Shown here in pieces: positions 27,433 through 41,389 of a stretch of DNA of 64,000 nucleotides. Position 1 is the stretch's first letter. Each line of letters opens with the position of its first letter. Position numbers and translations under genes: made by a program. The stretch is from NCBI GenBank assembly GCA_017163975.1, contig JAFFSR010000016.1:1-64000 (forward strand), in the 5' to 3' direction. Source of the DNA: Anastatus disparis. Taxonomy: Eukaryota; Arthropoda; Insecta; Hymenoptera; Eupelmidae. The notes under the pieces were generated by a model. It ran no database searches, had not been told where the DNA came from, and saw only the letters and a list, made by a program, of their open reading frames with translations.

Positions 27433-29591
27433 ATATATTTTTGGTTTTCTAATCTTCCAAGTATTGTTTCCTAACCTAACTAAACTATGGCTCTGTATAT
27501 CTGACTGCTATTGTGATGTCAGATATTTTAGTGCCCCTAGCCTAAATATTTGTTTCATTGTATTTGGATTGAAAGTATTATTTTTGTTGTTTCATCATTT
27601 TATTTTTATTTGTTATAAGTAGTTGATTCATTGTTTATTCATTTTGTTGTATTTGATTCATTTGTACTAGAATGTAACCTTAACAAAAAGGTCCATTTAA
27701 ATTTCATTTTATTGGTCGCACCATTGTGCACGAGAAATTATGGCCATAACCCCCCCTTACTAGGAAACATTATGTTGTGTGTATTTGCAAGATACCCCAA
27801 CATATCGGTAATTTCCACACGCGTTATATTACTATTTCATTATCCCCAAGAATACCTAACAAAAGGATTCATTTTATTATTTTTCATTTGTATATATATG
27901 TGCGTATGAATAGACTCCTGGTATATTCATTGAATCAGTATTATATTTATTTGCTTTATTCATTTTGTCAATTTGTTATTTCGCAATTATCGCATTACTC
28001 GAGTCGCAAACATCTTATTATGGATTTTGTGGCTGCTTCTTTACATTTCGTGACGTGCACTTCACTAGATATTGAAGCCATCTGTGTTTGAACCATCCAT
28101 TCAAACGCCACAAGAATCAATAATTTTACTTAACCTAACTTAAAAGTTGCAACTATCTAAGTATTTGTTTGTTTAAATAGTATAAAAAGAAATTTAGATA
28201 ACGCCCTATTCGCGTTTATAAAGCAGTTTTCGGTAATGATATTTTATTTACTATTGAATTTACAAAATTTGAATTATGTAAATAATAGAAGAAGAAAAAT
28301 GAAATGTTACAAAGTATAACGAAAAATCACAGTTAACATCAATCTGTATATCCACCAGCAGATAAGAGATTAATTCAATTATGACTATTGATTACTATGA
28401 ATTTACTTTAATTGAATAGTATCTAGTAAAATTCAACAAGTTATATGTTTTTTTTTTTTAAATTTACGGTGACTCCGCCCAAAGTTTTAAGAAAATGTTA
28501 ATTTTTGATGATTGGAAATTTAGCGAGCTGTTAATAATACTAAAAATTTTTTTTGTTAGATTACTATTAAAATTACTATATTGGTTGCAAACTGATCACA
28601 GTAAGCGTACCTGTTAAAAACTGTGTAGTGAATAAACTAAAATTTTCTATGACTGTTTGCAGATTGGTTTATCCGTCTGAAAACATAAAAGACAATTAAG
28701 GTAACCGATTTATGGTATATATTTAAATTTAATATTTATATTGTACTAGCAATTCATATCACGCATTTCGTTTTTAGTTAAACTTACTTTCGTAAAAAAA
28801 AGGAAATTCGTTTGAAATTAAAATAGCAGTTGCAAAAATACTATCCATTAGCTGCTTGAAATAACGTAAAAAAAAACGGTTAGGTTTTGGATTTAGAAAT
28901 ATTATATTATTTTTTAAGAAGTTTTACGGTTGCAAAATTCGGTGTTTTGTTACGAAAGATATTACGTTAAATTTTCGAGACGATATAGGATAACCTCGTT
29001 GTTATTTCAAACTCGTGAGCATACGGTTACTTGACAAAAAAAAATGCATAATAATAAATTTACTTGAGAAAAGAATTTCGTTTCTGCGCACGAAAATTAA
29101 AAGCGAATAGATTACGAAATTATGGTAATCTAGTCATATTACATTAATTTTAGTTTTAATAGTAGAAAAATAACTCAGTTATAGTTTAGAAATTTTTATT
29201 TTTAAGAGGAAAATATTCTGTGATTTGACTATTTTAAATATTATTAACTAAAAGAAAAATCAAAAGTTGATTTAAATTTGAATGTAAGTTTAATGCTAGT
29301 TAGAGAAATTCAATTATTATTATCAATTTAGAAATATTATTTGTTTATGAATTTTAAAATATTGGAAGTTGTCAATGCAAAAGAGAAAATGATGTTTAAT
29401 TAATTTATTATTTTTTTTTTTTTTTTTTAAAAAAACTTTAGAGTTATTAATTGGGATGTTGCATGAAAAAAAAAATTCTTTTTTTTAATCCATTTCATCC
29501 GTCACCCAGAAAAAGAAGAATAAAGGACACGCATTTTTTTTTTATCATAAAAATGAAAACTCAAAGAGATAAAGGCGGTTGAAAATTGGTG

Positions 29592-29660
29592 TGACGTCAC
29601 GAGTACAGGTGAACCCGTGACGTCATGTACATTGGTGCTATATCTATATATATCAAAACT
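29592..29660. promoter_or_regulatory. Two CRE palindromes followed by a TATA-like run
   Basis: TGACGTCA occurs at 29592-29599 and 29618-29625, both within GTGACGTCA contexts, followed by TATATCTATATATATC at 29640-29655. A third copy lies at 32588-32595. The full octamer is rare by chance in such AT-rich DNA. It may be a promoter or enhancer of an LTR-type element; no start site or ORF confirms it. Confidence 0.4.
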
Positions 29661-32600
29661 GTATTAACTTATACTGACTATAATGCAATTCATCATATTT
29701 TAAAAAAAACGAAAGAAAATACGGGTCCTTCACCTCCCCGTACTCACCCGACGGACACAATGCACTCCCTCATGCAAGGTCCCAATTATTATTAAAATAT
29801 AAAACTTTAATGGTAATTCATTAGTTATCATTACCGTAGGATAAATTAATATTGTTACCATCGTCATATTGATTATCGATCAACATCGGTGAGTTATCAT
29901 GGGGCGCTATGTCGGTAAATTATCGACTTCGTGGGTAACATGCCGCGGATGGTAACGGGTTGCTGTAGTTTTCTACTATTATCGCGTTGGTAAGTATGAT
30001 TTGTTATCGACTGAAATTTTTATGGTAATCAGCAACAGTTTGTTTATGTATTAATTATATTTGATATTAAAATACCGTTATCGATTTTGTATATTTAAAT
30101 AAACATTATATAAATATTATAATTATTTAAACAACGGTTTTTTTTTTTTTTTTTTTTTTCTCTTTTTAGGTTATCTATTATTTATTTTCAGATATTTTTA
30201 ATGCCTCTGGTAATTAATTTAATTGAATTCTGATTATTAGTTTTAGTTTTAATTTATTTTGAAACGTTATCTCAATCAGCTGCTTTAAAAAAAAATATAA
30301 GTTTTAATTTATTTAATATTCATTGTATTAAAAAGCAAACAAGTTTCAAATTTATTTGTTAAATTATCTACGTTCGACTGAATCTACTATGAATTGCTAG
30401 TTTACTTAAAACTAGTTAATTTTAATTCGCTTTTATACTGCTTGCGAAATAGCAAACATTAATAATTATTATTACTACGATCGTTAGTGTAAAAATTTTT
30501 AGTCAAAAATATATTAATAATTTTGAAATTTTCAGTTTATATGTTTTATTATAATGGTATTTGCGTGCGATTCCGCATGCAGTTGAATCTTATAACTATT
30601 CCGCTCGATTGTGTGAAATTTAGAACGCAAAAGAAAATGTATTGATAATATTCACGGAGTTACAGCGCATTTCTCAGACAATTATCATAATTCAGAAAGG
30701 AATTTAGTAGTCAAACAAATTTGGTTTTATTAGCTACCATCGGCTCATCATCGCCACCCCCACACCAACAAGGATCAGCATCTTAAATTTAAAAGGGTAA
30801 CAACAGCAAAACCGGAAACAGCCTTTTTTTTTTTTTTTTTTTTTTTTTGAGATTAGTTGTAAATTTAAAAAAGAAATTTTACCGGTGCACACACAACAGT
30901 AAATCCGTGCATATTAAATGCTATACGCTTTTTTTTTAAAACTAACTTATTCCTATTTTCCTCATTATTCGAATTTTAGTTTTATTCTACTTAAATCATT
31001 AAATGAATCATTATTTCGCTTTTATTATATATTATTCTCACGCAAAATTGAAATTCAATTTTCAAGGCGTTGGGTTCTCATTATCCATTTGACGTTATCT
31101 TATTTTATTCTAACGCTTACGGTTGAGTATCGCTTTATTCGCTTTTCTTTTTCTGGCTATCCTACTCGAGACGCTGAGTTAGCATTTAGATAAAAAGAAC
31201 TGCAAATTATCATATATATTTCTTGTAAATAAAAATGCAAAACTAGACGAAAGGTGTCCCACCGTTATCAAATGAGAAAAGAAATGCTTTTCTTCTTTGA
31301 AAGATTATATTGCAATAGTCTAAGGTGTTTAACCGTCTTTCGTCTTCGAAGAAAATTTTAATCTGTTAGTTATATGTCTGATTATTTTATTAATGTGAGA
31401 ATTTAATTTTAAAACCATTTGCATTATTGTTTTATTTAATTTTAATTTACATGTAATTTAGTATTTAATATTGGTAAAAAGAAGAAATATGTTAAAAGAT
31501 TATTGTAATTACTGCATTTAGTTTTATTTTTAATTTTTAAACGAAATATGAAAATTTTATTCTAAAATGAAAATTTTGAGAAGAAAATCTTAGAAATGCT
31601 TTGTGTGTGCAACACATGGCTTTCATATGATGCATGTTTAGCTATTGTTTCAGTTTCGTAGAGGCTTTAGAATATTTTAAAATTTCAAAGTATTTGCTTT
31701 TAAATTTGGTTTATCTAGTTGAATTTACCAAAAAGGTTGTAATCTTTATGTTGTTATAATAATTTTAAACAAAACGTATTTGTCGGTTAAATGAATGAAG
31801 TTGTTGTAAAATTTATTGTGAATGTTAGTTAAATATAAAAAGACTTGTCATGTTTGCAATTAATATTATTAATTTTTGTTATGTCCCATTTTTAATTTAG
31901 AAAAATTAATGCAACAAAGGAATATTATGAATTTCAAGTCAATTATTTAAATTTTGGAGATATAATTTAAAAAGAAAAACAAAGTATGCATTACACATCT
32001 ATTTCCACGTGTTTCATACAAAAGCATACATATATTGTATTGAAACCTTTTTAATTTCGTGATTTTTGAATATTTAAAATTTAATGATGTTAAAGTACTT
32101 TTATTTTATTTAAATATTGCAATTTATTATTTATGGTGTTAATTTCATCTATTGTTAACGGAATTGATATTATTGTTTTTGTTTTTATGTTTAATTACAA
32201 CTTTAAGTAAAAATGTTAAACTGAAAGAAAATTCCCGTTATAGGAAAAATTGTTTATTCGAATTATTATATATTTAATATCTTTATGAATGTAACCGTTA
32301 TAGTGACAAAACAGAAGTAATTTCTGAAATACGTCACTATTATTCAAATGTATAATTTAAAAGAAAAATGGTAACAAAGTTAAAAGAAAGTTTAAATTAC
32401 AAGTTTTCAAAATGTTGTCAAAAATTAACAAAAATAAAACTAATTATTGAATTATTGATAAAATAAATAATTGAATTAATTATTTAAAATATTGAAATAC
32501 TATGAGAATAAATTCTTAGTAAAAAAATTGAATAGTTTTTACGCGCGGTTATAACGTTGAAAGAAATTAAGATATCACAAGCTACTATGACGTCACGATG

Positions 32601-35600
32601 ACTTCAGACTTTGGCCGTTAAACATAGTAGTATACATAATACTACACTTCAAAGAGCTTGGAATGCCGTTATCTCCACGTGTGACTACGACTCGACGCTT
32701 ACAAACGAGTGCGTTTTACACTTGCTAGTTCTATTTTAATATTTTATTTTAAATCATTTGAATTTATTCTTTACTAATTTTGTCATTAAAGCGCGATTAT
32801 TTAAATTTATGCTTTTTATCAATTTCCCGGAATCATGCTTTATTATTTTACAGATTTTATTATTTATTTTTCATAATAGTTTTTATTGTAAAATAAATTG
32901 ATTTGTTAATTTAAATTAAATTCATAAGAATTATTAATTTAATATTTAGTTATTGCAATTTTAACTTTTAGTTAGGATTATACGAATTTAATAAAATCAC
33001 AAATATTATATATCATAGAATTTTTATTTTTGAAAAAGGAAGTTTTTTTTTTTTTTTTTAAATTCATTATTTTAAGAGATTCTAAATGTGAAATTCTGTT
33101 TTAACGCGGCTTTACTAAAATTGTTATTGTATTTATGATTTATGTTGAGAAAGTTTCAAGATTTTAGAAAATTTATGATCCTATTGTTTGCAAATCCTAT
33201 TAAGGGTCATCAACACGTGTTGAAACCGTAGTGAGACTTTCTAAAAGAGGTTATTTATGATTTTTGTCCGTTAGTATTGAGTATTACTTCAATGTAAGAA
33301 TAATGCTCTCTTCAAGAATCTGTTAAAATTTTGTTGTCGTGGAAATTTTGAAATTCTAGGAAAATAATTTTTTTTTAGTATTCGTAAAATTAGTGGTTCT
33401 AAAAAGACTTATGAGACTACGCGTGATTTTTATTTGTTGTTAGTTGAAAAATAATCATTATTATGTTTTTATTAATCTTTAATTATTACAAAAGTAATTT
33501 TATGCTAAAACTTTTATGTTAACAATGTGTCAAAAGGTATTGTTTTTATTGAAAAATTATTAAATGTTATAATAGTAATTTTGAGAATTTTTTTTTTTTA
33601 AATTATACTTTAATTGAAGTTACTTAATGATTATATTAGGATTCATTTCTTAGCGATTATAATTTTGTTTCACACGAAAGTTGAGTATCGCTGCAGCCGG
33701 ATATTTTTTTATTTTTTTAACGTTTGAGATTAAACATTATTTTATTTCCATGAAGTCAGATTATCGCTGCAAGATGATATTTAGCAGCTTCACTCAAGCT
33801 GTTGCGTTTAGCCGTTTTTATTCGTTGAAGTAATACTATATTCAACGTATAAGAATGGTATTTACTTATCGCTCACGCACAACTACAAATTTGACGCTGC
33901 GCCGATAAATTTAGACATGATGCCTTGAGAAAGAATTTATTTCAAGCTTGCATGTTAGAAAATATTAAAATTGTATTATATGAATTTTCTAAATTTTAGT
34001 ATAGTTTAGGCGTTATTGATTTGTATTTTATTTATTATGTTCATTAAATTTATGACGGATTTTATTAATACGTTTTTATTGCGTTTTAATAGAAACATTT
34101 ATTTAATTCCCATTTTTGTACAAAATTATTGATTTAACACATTATTTTAAATAGATGTTGTAAAAAGTAACAATAATATTTTAAATTGTTTATTGCATTC
34201 TCTTTTTTTTTCTTGAAACGAAAGGATTAGATTCCATAAATAAACTGTCTAGTCTATGTGAATAATAATCGATTATTTTGTTTTACTCATTCTAAATGGT
34301 CAACTTTCTATTTTAGTTTAAGTCTAATTTGGTAATTATTCTGAAAAAGGTTTGATGTAATTTCCTCAATATTTTCTATCTTGCCACTCAACGCCTTTAC
34401 GCAGGTAGTGGGCGCGTCTAATTCCTAATGCTAAGCATGGTTTTATACCTATAGCCATGTACCCTAACTTGTTTACCTGCGCCCTTTCAATACTAAAGTA
34501 CGGAAAATTTTCAAATTGGTTTCTATTTAGAATGAATATTTGTTTACAATTTTTTATTTAACGTCATTTTCTCTTACTTAAATTTTACTTTTATTTAATG
34601 CGAAATAATAAAAAAAACGTTTTCAAAGTCGAGGTCACTTTGGTAAAAACCGTGAAATGTTTAATCGTTTTGTTCATTATTAAATTGTAATTTTATTCTG
34701 AAATGTTATAAGTTTAGTTGTTTTGTAACGCTAAATTGTTAAAGATTTTTTTTTTTATTGTATAAAGTTATGCGAAAAAGATCTTAAGTAATTTAAGTTT
34801 AAACTAAATTGAAAAATCCTAAAATATTTTTATTAAAAATTGAAAACTTATTAAAGTAACTTATTAAATTTATTTAGATTTGAACTGTTTATTAAATTTT
34901 AAAAAGTATTTGTTTGAAAATTGAATTATTATTTTAATTGTTGATTATTTCGCTAGATTATTCTGATTTAAAATAATTTAATTAAAATAAAGTTAATTGT
35001 ATTTCAAAAGAATAGTTTAAAAAGTTTTACTTTAAATATTTTATTTAAATTAACATTACGCCACGCTAAAATTTCAACGAGTATTTCAATGAGTTTAATT
35101 TATCATATCGAAAGAGATATTTCTGAAGTTACTCTTTATCTTTGCTGAGTGTGTTGAGACGAAGCAAACGGTCATTTCTAAGTAAGCTTATATATCTTGC
35201 ATTTAGATATATACAAGCTTCAAACTCCGAACCCGATATTTTTATTTTGCCGTTGACCGGATGTAACTTTAGACGTGAGAACTGTTGAAGGTTTATTCAC
35301 GCGCATTATGACGCAATGGAATTTCACTTTGGTTATTTTATTGCGACTGCGAAAGATTTTTATCATTAATTTTAACTCTAATGCTATTTTATTCTTTTTG
35401 ATTTTAATTAACATTTATGATTTTTGCTATTGTTGATAGGAATAATCTTTTATTTTTATTAGAATCGCGCGTTTAAACTCGTTTTTTTTTTTTTTGATAA
35501 ACTTTTTCAGGACTATTTCATTACATTTTTTTATGAAAATTTGATGCTTTTAAATGTTTTTCAAAAAGAAAAAGGATTTTTGAATTAATTTAGGTTCGTT

Positions 35601-37438
35601 TTTAAATTTGAATTTTTAAGATTTTACAAAAGAAAAAATTTTTAAAAATGTTTAAATTTTAATTCATGAGTTTGAATCCCTTGAGAGTTCAAATTTCAAA
35701 ATTGGAAAAAATGATTCAATTTTAAATTTTAGAGACAAAAATATTTTATGATTTATTTTAAAATGTAATTTTAACTTGATGAAATTGATAATTTTCTGTT
35801 TTTTTTTTTATTTTTTTTTCCTAAAATTTATTGAACTAAAAATTTTGAATTATTTGAAATTATTTCAATTTTAAATTTTGAACGTTTAGAATTTATTCTT
35901 CTTTGAAAACTGTTTATTTAAATTTTTAACGATGTTAATTTTGTGTTCTTTATTCGAAAATTCAATTATTTATTAACAATAATACAAGAATCTTTTACTG
36001 AATTTATTTTAAACCTTAGATTTTCTCATTTTTACGTTTACTGATTTTAAAGAAAATTTTAATAATAAATGTTTTGAACAAAATGATAATATTTTAAATA
36101 CAGACAATTATTTATTAATCAATTTAAATTTTAACCGAAATTTTAAATTTTACTTATAGTGATTGTTTTTAAAGTTTACTTATAGTTGTTTAAATTGAAA
36201 TTTTGCTAATATTTGAATTTTAACTTTTTAGTTGAAATCTTACGGGATTTGACAATGAAAATTTTAGAAAATTGTAGTATTTATTGTTTGTTAAAATAGA
36301 AACGATTTTAGTTTTTCTCCTTTTATGGTTAAGCCTTGAATTTTTATACTTTTACACTTTTACTTAAACCGGTTTATTTTTAATTGTTTTACTATTTTTA
36401 TTACTTTATTGCTAAGTTTTGTTATTTTTTTTTAAGATTTTTGAATTACTTTAAGGTTTTTACAAGTTTACCCTCTTTTTTTTTTTTTACTTCTAGTTTT
36501 AGAGTAATTATTAAATTACAAGGTAAACCTTTTTGTGTTTTTATTTAATCCCTCTCGTTAAGGGCCAGGTAAACGGCTTTCCTTTTTTTTTATTTCCACC
36601 TATTCTTTCACGCTAGTTAAATTTTTACCAAGCATTTTTGGTACTGTTTTTCATTAAAATTTTTCTTCTAATTGTTGTAGTTAAACGGCGCACGTTTAAT
36701 CTACTATTATTGTATCAATCTATTTTAAAAAAAAATAGTTGTTAGCTACGATTTTTTGTTTTTATTAAATGAATTCTTTTTTTTTGTCTATTTCTTTAAT
36801 AAAACTACTAACTTTTAATTCTTTTGAAAATTCTACTTCTCTCTTTTTTTTTTTAAAAAAAAAAAAACTTAGTCTACGCTAGATTTTAAAAGATGCGTTT
36901 CTAAATCGACAGATAGAAAAATCTGGTTTTCCTTTCTGTAAGCCCCGGCATAACCAGCTATCCGTCGGTTAAACAACCTCCTTTATTACTTAAATTATTG
37001 ACAATTTGATATTAAATTTTGTACAATTTAAATGGAAAATACGTTAATGAATAACATTTGGTTAAAGAAATTTGCGTTTTTTAGACAAAAATAAAAGAAG
37101 TTGCTCTTTCCGACAGAGAAAAATTATTTATTTTAAAACTAAAGTTTCCCCGGTGAAACATATATTTTCTTTTCTTTCTTCTCGCCTCAATTTCCACATT
37201 AAGGAAATTCAGCGTTTATAATTAAAGGGAAAAATCATGTTTTATGATTTTTTTTTTTTTTTTCGCGGTCGCGGATGGGTTACATAACAGCTTTTAGCTT
37301 TCATTTTTTTTTCTCTTCTTCTTGTTTTGTTTTTTTTTTTTTTTTTAAAAAAAAAAAGAATTTTAATTTTGATTCTTCGCGGTTTCTTGTGTTTCATCTC
37401 TGGTCCACCTGAAAAATTTTTTTATAACTAATTGTATA

Positions 37439-38618
37439 TATATTTTTGCTAATGAAATTAACGCAAATAAAAGAAACAATGGTTATTTTCGATGAAAATT
37501 AATATGTAAAACTTAGGATTTGCACTCACTAACGGTTAAAACCCAATTTTAGAAAACGCGAACAAAATAAAACTCTTTTGTTTTATTTTCTTCTGCAATT
37601 ACAAAATTCAAAACACACGAACACAGTAACTTGAACTTATTTAAGCTGAAAACGCAACTAATTTGAAATTTAAATTTACTGAATTCCGGCACAAATCAAT
37701 TAGAGGTTGGTATTATTTGATTTCAACGCCAACCAATTACACGTGAATAACTTTTAATCTTACAACGCGAGAGATACAATTATGTTACTTATCTTTTTAA
37801 GCTGTTTCTTTCGAAGGCCGGCCAGGCAGCATTGCCGGCATTCCTGGTCCCCCGGTGCTGCTCGTTGGAGCTTATTCTTCCGTTAATCGATATCCGCTTG
37901 TGGGTTCTAAACTCGCGGGTATGTGACTTCCTGCCGTATCGCACCACTTGCAGGGGTCATGACGTGAAAGTGTTGAGCGGGTTGGAGAAATAGACATTTT
38001 CAAGAGAATTAAAGGAAAACACACCCGCGATTAAGACAAAGAAAATTATTTAAAAGAAAAAAAAATGAATTTATTTGAAAGAAAACTTTTAAAAGAATTC
38101 TTGAAGGAAATTTTTGACACTTCAGACACAAAACACGTAACTTAGCATAGCAAAGCCCATGCTACGTTGGAAAGAGATGAGTTATTATTGGATGATAGCG
38201 GCTGAAGCCACGCGGGCCCCAGCACGCTCGACTGATCTAATTGCCGGTGCGCGCACGTCTGCTCTCCGTCGCGTTCGTCGGTGAAGCCAAGCCGTTAGGC
38301 TTCTCTTCAACCGACGAGCGAAGAGAGGTAATGAGAGAGAGAAGTCCGATTCTCTCTCGTTGTTGCTCCTTCGGTCCCGTCGTCCCAGGCTGGCCGTTTG
38401 TTCTCCCACTCTCAATGCAACAATGCATGAAGAGTGGAAAAACCCACTGGCAGCCGTCGACGATTGTCGTTAAATTCTTGGAAAACTGATAGCAAATGCA
38501 AAAGACAGCAGCCTTGAGCATTTTAAGCCCGCTTTCCTTCGCATTGCGCTTCATTAAAATTCAATTATTAATTAGATTTATTTTTATTTAAAAAAAAACA
38601 AAATTTCGTCACTTAACA
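37439..38618 (-). mobile_element. Probable 5' LTR
   Basis: Direct repeat of 10843-12023, with about four small differences. On the minus strand it begins TGTTAAGTGACG at 38618 and carries the same TCAGT initiator and AATAAA signal. Outside it lies repeat X. Inside (minus strand) comes a T/A-rich stretch, with GGTGGACCAGAG about 40 bases in, which might hold a primer-binding site or a splice donor (unproved). Confidence 0.7.
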
Positions 38619-39335
38619 TTGCAATAAATGATTGATATCCAAGAAATGACCATTTTTTATGGTGTTTTGGCTTTTTTGCAATAACTAACTGACGAAAATA
38701 ATCGTGGCAGTACTTAAATTGTAGGTTTTTTTATTCTCTAATACTTTTATCAATTACTTTTTCTGCTAAAATGAATAGGTTTCTTCAGAGAATTGAAAAA
38801 GCTGTTTTGGCCAACTTTGCAGCCTTCTTGAGCATTTTCTACCGTTTTTTTGTTACATTTTATAAAGGGTATGTTTTTTCAATGTTCTTAACAACTTTAT
38901 ATAGGTTTCATTAAGCCCCTAATCAATGTCTAAAATAGTCTTTTTTTGCTCTATTGATTGGACTATTAACACTCCTTTAATAATTTAGATAAAGAATTTT
39001 TAATTTATTCGTGAGATTTTTTAAAAATTAGTTCTTTAAACGTGGACAATTAAATCATGATCTAAATATTTTTAATTCTGTATTTTGACATTTTTTAAAT
39101 TATGTAAAATAAAATTTAAAAAAATATTTATAATTGATTTAATATTATATTTTTAGAAAAGTTGCGCAAAAAGTTGCTTCACTCTTGGCTCGATTAAGCG
39201 ACACGAACAGTGATATAAAAAGTAACGGAAAAAGTGACACAAAAAGTGATATAAAAAGTGACGAAAAAAGTGACACAAAAAGTGACGCAAAATATTGCAT
39301 CATAAGTTCCGCGATTATTTTCAGGAGGGTTAATT
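38619..39335 (-). repeat. Repeat family X, copy B (uninterrupted)
   Basis: Reverse complement matches the three blocks of copy A (7.2-9.5 kb) without the two insertions. It includes tandem 13-14-bp AAAAAGTGACNNA units at about 39215-39292. It abuts the probable LTR at TTGCAA. In copy A the sequence continues past this point, so the LTR boundary lies within the repeat here. Confidence 0.7.
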
Positions 39336-40126
39336 CAAAAATTTATGTACATGCTTAGAGTTGAATAATATTTATTATTTATTCATAATTAATTAACGTC
39401 AATCGTTTTATTATATCAAATGTTTTGATTATAATAAATTTAATAAATTATGCTATAAATTATAAAATTCTCAACTATATATTAAATATTTATGTTACAT
39501 AATCACCATACAGAGGGGGGGTGGGGCAAAACAATTTTGTTACATAAGGCCGGACATGGTCTTGTATAACTACGGTTTTCAAGGTCGCTGATTACGATGA
39601 GAGAGTAGATCAGCCTCCATTATAGAAGGTTCGAAGACATTCGAAGGTCAACTATGTTAAATCAAGAGATATCAATTTTTTGACTTCAGAATGAGAAAAA
39701 GCGAGAAATTTTACGTTCAGATATGATTTGAGAAAAAATTTTTCATGGCCTTAAAAGATTCTTAGGGGTTATCTGAAGGTCAAAAGCTCTAAAAATCATA
39801 TTATCATTCTCTAGCCTGACAGAACTCGTCTAGGCTGCCAGATTAAGAGCAAATATCTTCCATAAAACAGATAGATTTTATTTCGAGAAATTGATTAATA
39901 ACCTTGGTTTTAATCTTGGAGATAATTTTCAAGGTTATTTTGAGGTCATATTTGTTAATCCGGTAGATATCAATTTTTTATCTCAAAATCAGGAAGGGCG
40001 GGAAATTTTATGTTTAGATGTAATTTTAGAAAAATTTTTTTATGATCTTGAATGACCCTTAGGAATCATCTAAAGGTCAAAAGCTCTAAAAGTCATATTT
40101 CGTTCTGTAGTCATCTTTTTTATCTT

Positions 40127-40831
40127 ACCAGGAGAGGCTATGAGCTTCGGGTCACAGATCTTGATGAAACTTTGAGATATGTTTTTAGGTACCAAAATAT
40201 GAGTAAAGCCAGAGCGGTACGGTCTAACGCTTCGAAAAACTGAAATTATAGACGTTTCCAGTATTATTTGAAGAAAAATGTAAAAAAAAGCTCCCAATTG
40301 AAGTGTGAATAATCCACTCTAGAAATGTCTTTAATAAATCAACAGGGACTAAAATAAAAGTACAGAAAGCAAGCTTTAATTTGCCATTTTCAGAATTGAA
40401 AAATAATAATTACAACTAGAGATATGTTCGTTCAAAGTTAAGAAGCAAGAAAGTACCAAAAATCACAAAATCACTGTCCTTTAGAATTTAGGTAATTTTT
40501 GGTACTTTCTTGCTTCTTAACTTTGAACGAACATATCTCTAGTTGTAATTATTATTTTTCAATTCTGAAAACGGCAAATTAAAGCTTGCTTTCTGTACTT
40601 TTATTTTAGTCTCTGTTGATTTATTAAAGACATTTCTAGAGTGGATTATTCACACTTCAATTGGGAGCTTTTTTTTACATTTTTCTTCAAATAATACTGG
40701 AAACGTCTATAATTTCAGTTTTTCGAAGCGTTAGACCGTACCGCTCTGGTTTTACTCATATTTTGGTACCTAAAAACATATCTCAAAGTTTTATCAAGAT
40801 CTGTGACCCGAAGCTCATAGCCTCTCCTGGT
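40127..40831. repeat. Near-perfect palindrome, about 333-bp arms and 38-bp loop
   Basis: 40127-40460 is the inverse of 40499-40831, from ACCAGGAGAGG outward to GTACCAAAAAT at the loop, with only a few mismatches and one-base indels (for example AGACTAAAATA against GGACTAAAATA). The loop is about 40461-40498. Such a sequence would extrude as a cruciform or give a long hairpin RNA if transcribed. It contains no gene. Confidence 0.85.
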
Positions 40832-41389
40832 TAGTGAGGTATCTTAGGGTTTTTGATATCCCTGATTTTAAGTACGCGGTCTGTTGATCTGTATCACGTC
40901 AGGTTTAAGGCTATTCAAAGGTGAAGTATAGAAATAACCTTAGGAAAAATCTGAAAAAATTCATACATGAATTTTTTGGTTTGCTGAATACGATCCCGTA
41001 GTTCTTTTAACCTCATATAGACTTTTAGAGGTCACCCAAGGTCATTTCAAGGTTAATTTGAGTTTTTTTTCTAAGTAAATCCATGAAACCATGTAAAATT
41101 TCGAACAAATTTACGCATACGTTTCTTCGGTCGCCGAGAAATGCAAAGTTGGTCAACGTTGATTATACGAGGTTCAAGGTCATTTGAAGGTCAAGTAGAG
41201 AGATAATCTTAGAAAAAATTCGTGGCAATTTGCACGAGGGTTGTGTTGACGGCAGTCGATCCCATAGTTTTCTACACCTCACGTCGCATACTGGGGCTTG
41301 AATATTCAGAAAAAGTCACAAATTTCAAACTTCTGCGACCTATGAACTATGAGTCCTGCCAACGCATGTACCCCAAAGTTCCTTAACCT

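Larger units (their letters stand above)
24334..37438. other. 13-kb AT-rich, ORF-poor stretch between gag and the right LTR
   Basis: No ORF over about 105 codons and no recognisable protein. Long T tracts recur (24680-24706, 25490-25522, 29408-29427, 30141-30160, 30823-30849), several running directly into A tracts (24.7, 29.4, 36.85, 37.34 kb). Purine-tract motifs TAGTAAG(A/G)GGG on the minus strand recur at 26947-26959 and 27750-27762. Local items are listed separately: the 54-bp tandem repeat at 27.2 kb and the CRE-like sites at 29.6 kb. A short palindrome (AAGCTTATATATCT and its near complement) lies at 35183-35220. Confidence 0.6.
10843..38618 (-). mobile_element. Candidate very long errantivirus-type LTR retroelement (about 27.8 kb between outer LTR edges)
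   Basis: Two direct repeats of 1.18 kb (10843-12023 and 37439-38618) flank a minus-strand gag-pol-env-accessory block (22671 to 12918). A purine tract precisely precedes the left repeat, as expected for a 3' LTR. The LTR copies differ at only about four places (a C-run length, C/T, T/G, an A-run length), so the flanked DNA moved or duplicated recently. Against a simple single element: 14.8 kb of non-coding DNA separates the right LTR from gag, no clear target-site duplication is seen, and that stretch contains an inverted gag relic. Recombination between elements or misassembly are alternatives. Confidence 0.45.

Noticed and set aside
27470..27485. CCTAACCTAACT as insect telomere repeat (TTAGG)n
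   Set aside because: Only two units, also once at 28131; too short for telomeric DNA.
37390..37415. GGTGGACCAGAG (minus strand) as primer-binding site
   Set aside because: About 40 bases from the shared LTR edge and no tRNA 3' end could be matched from memory with confidence.
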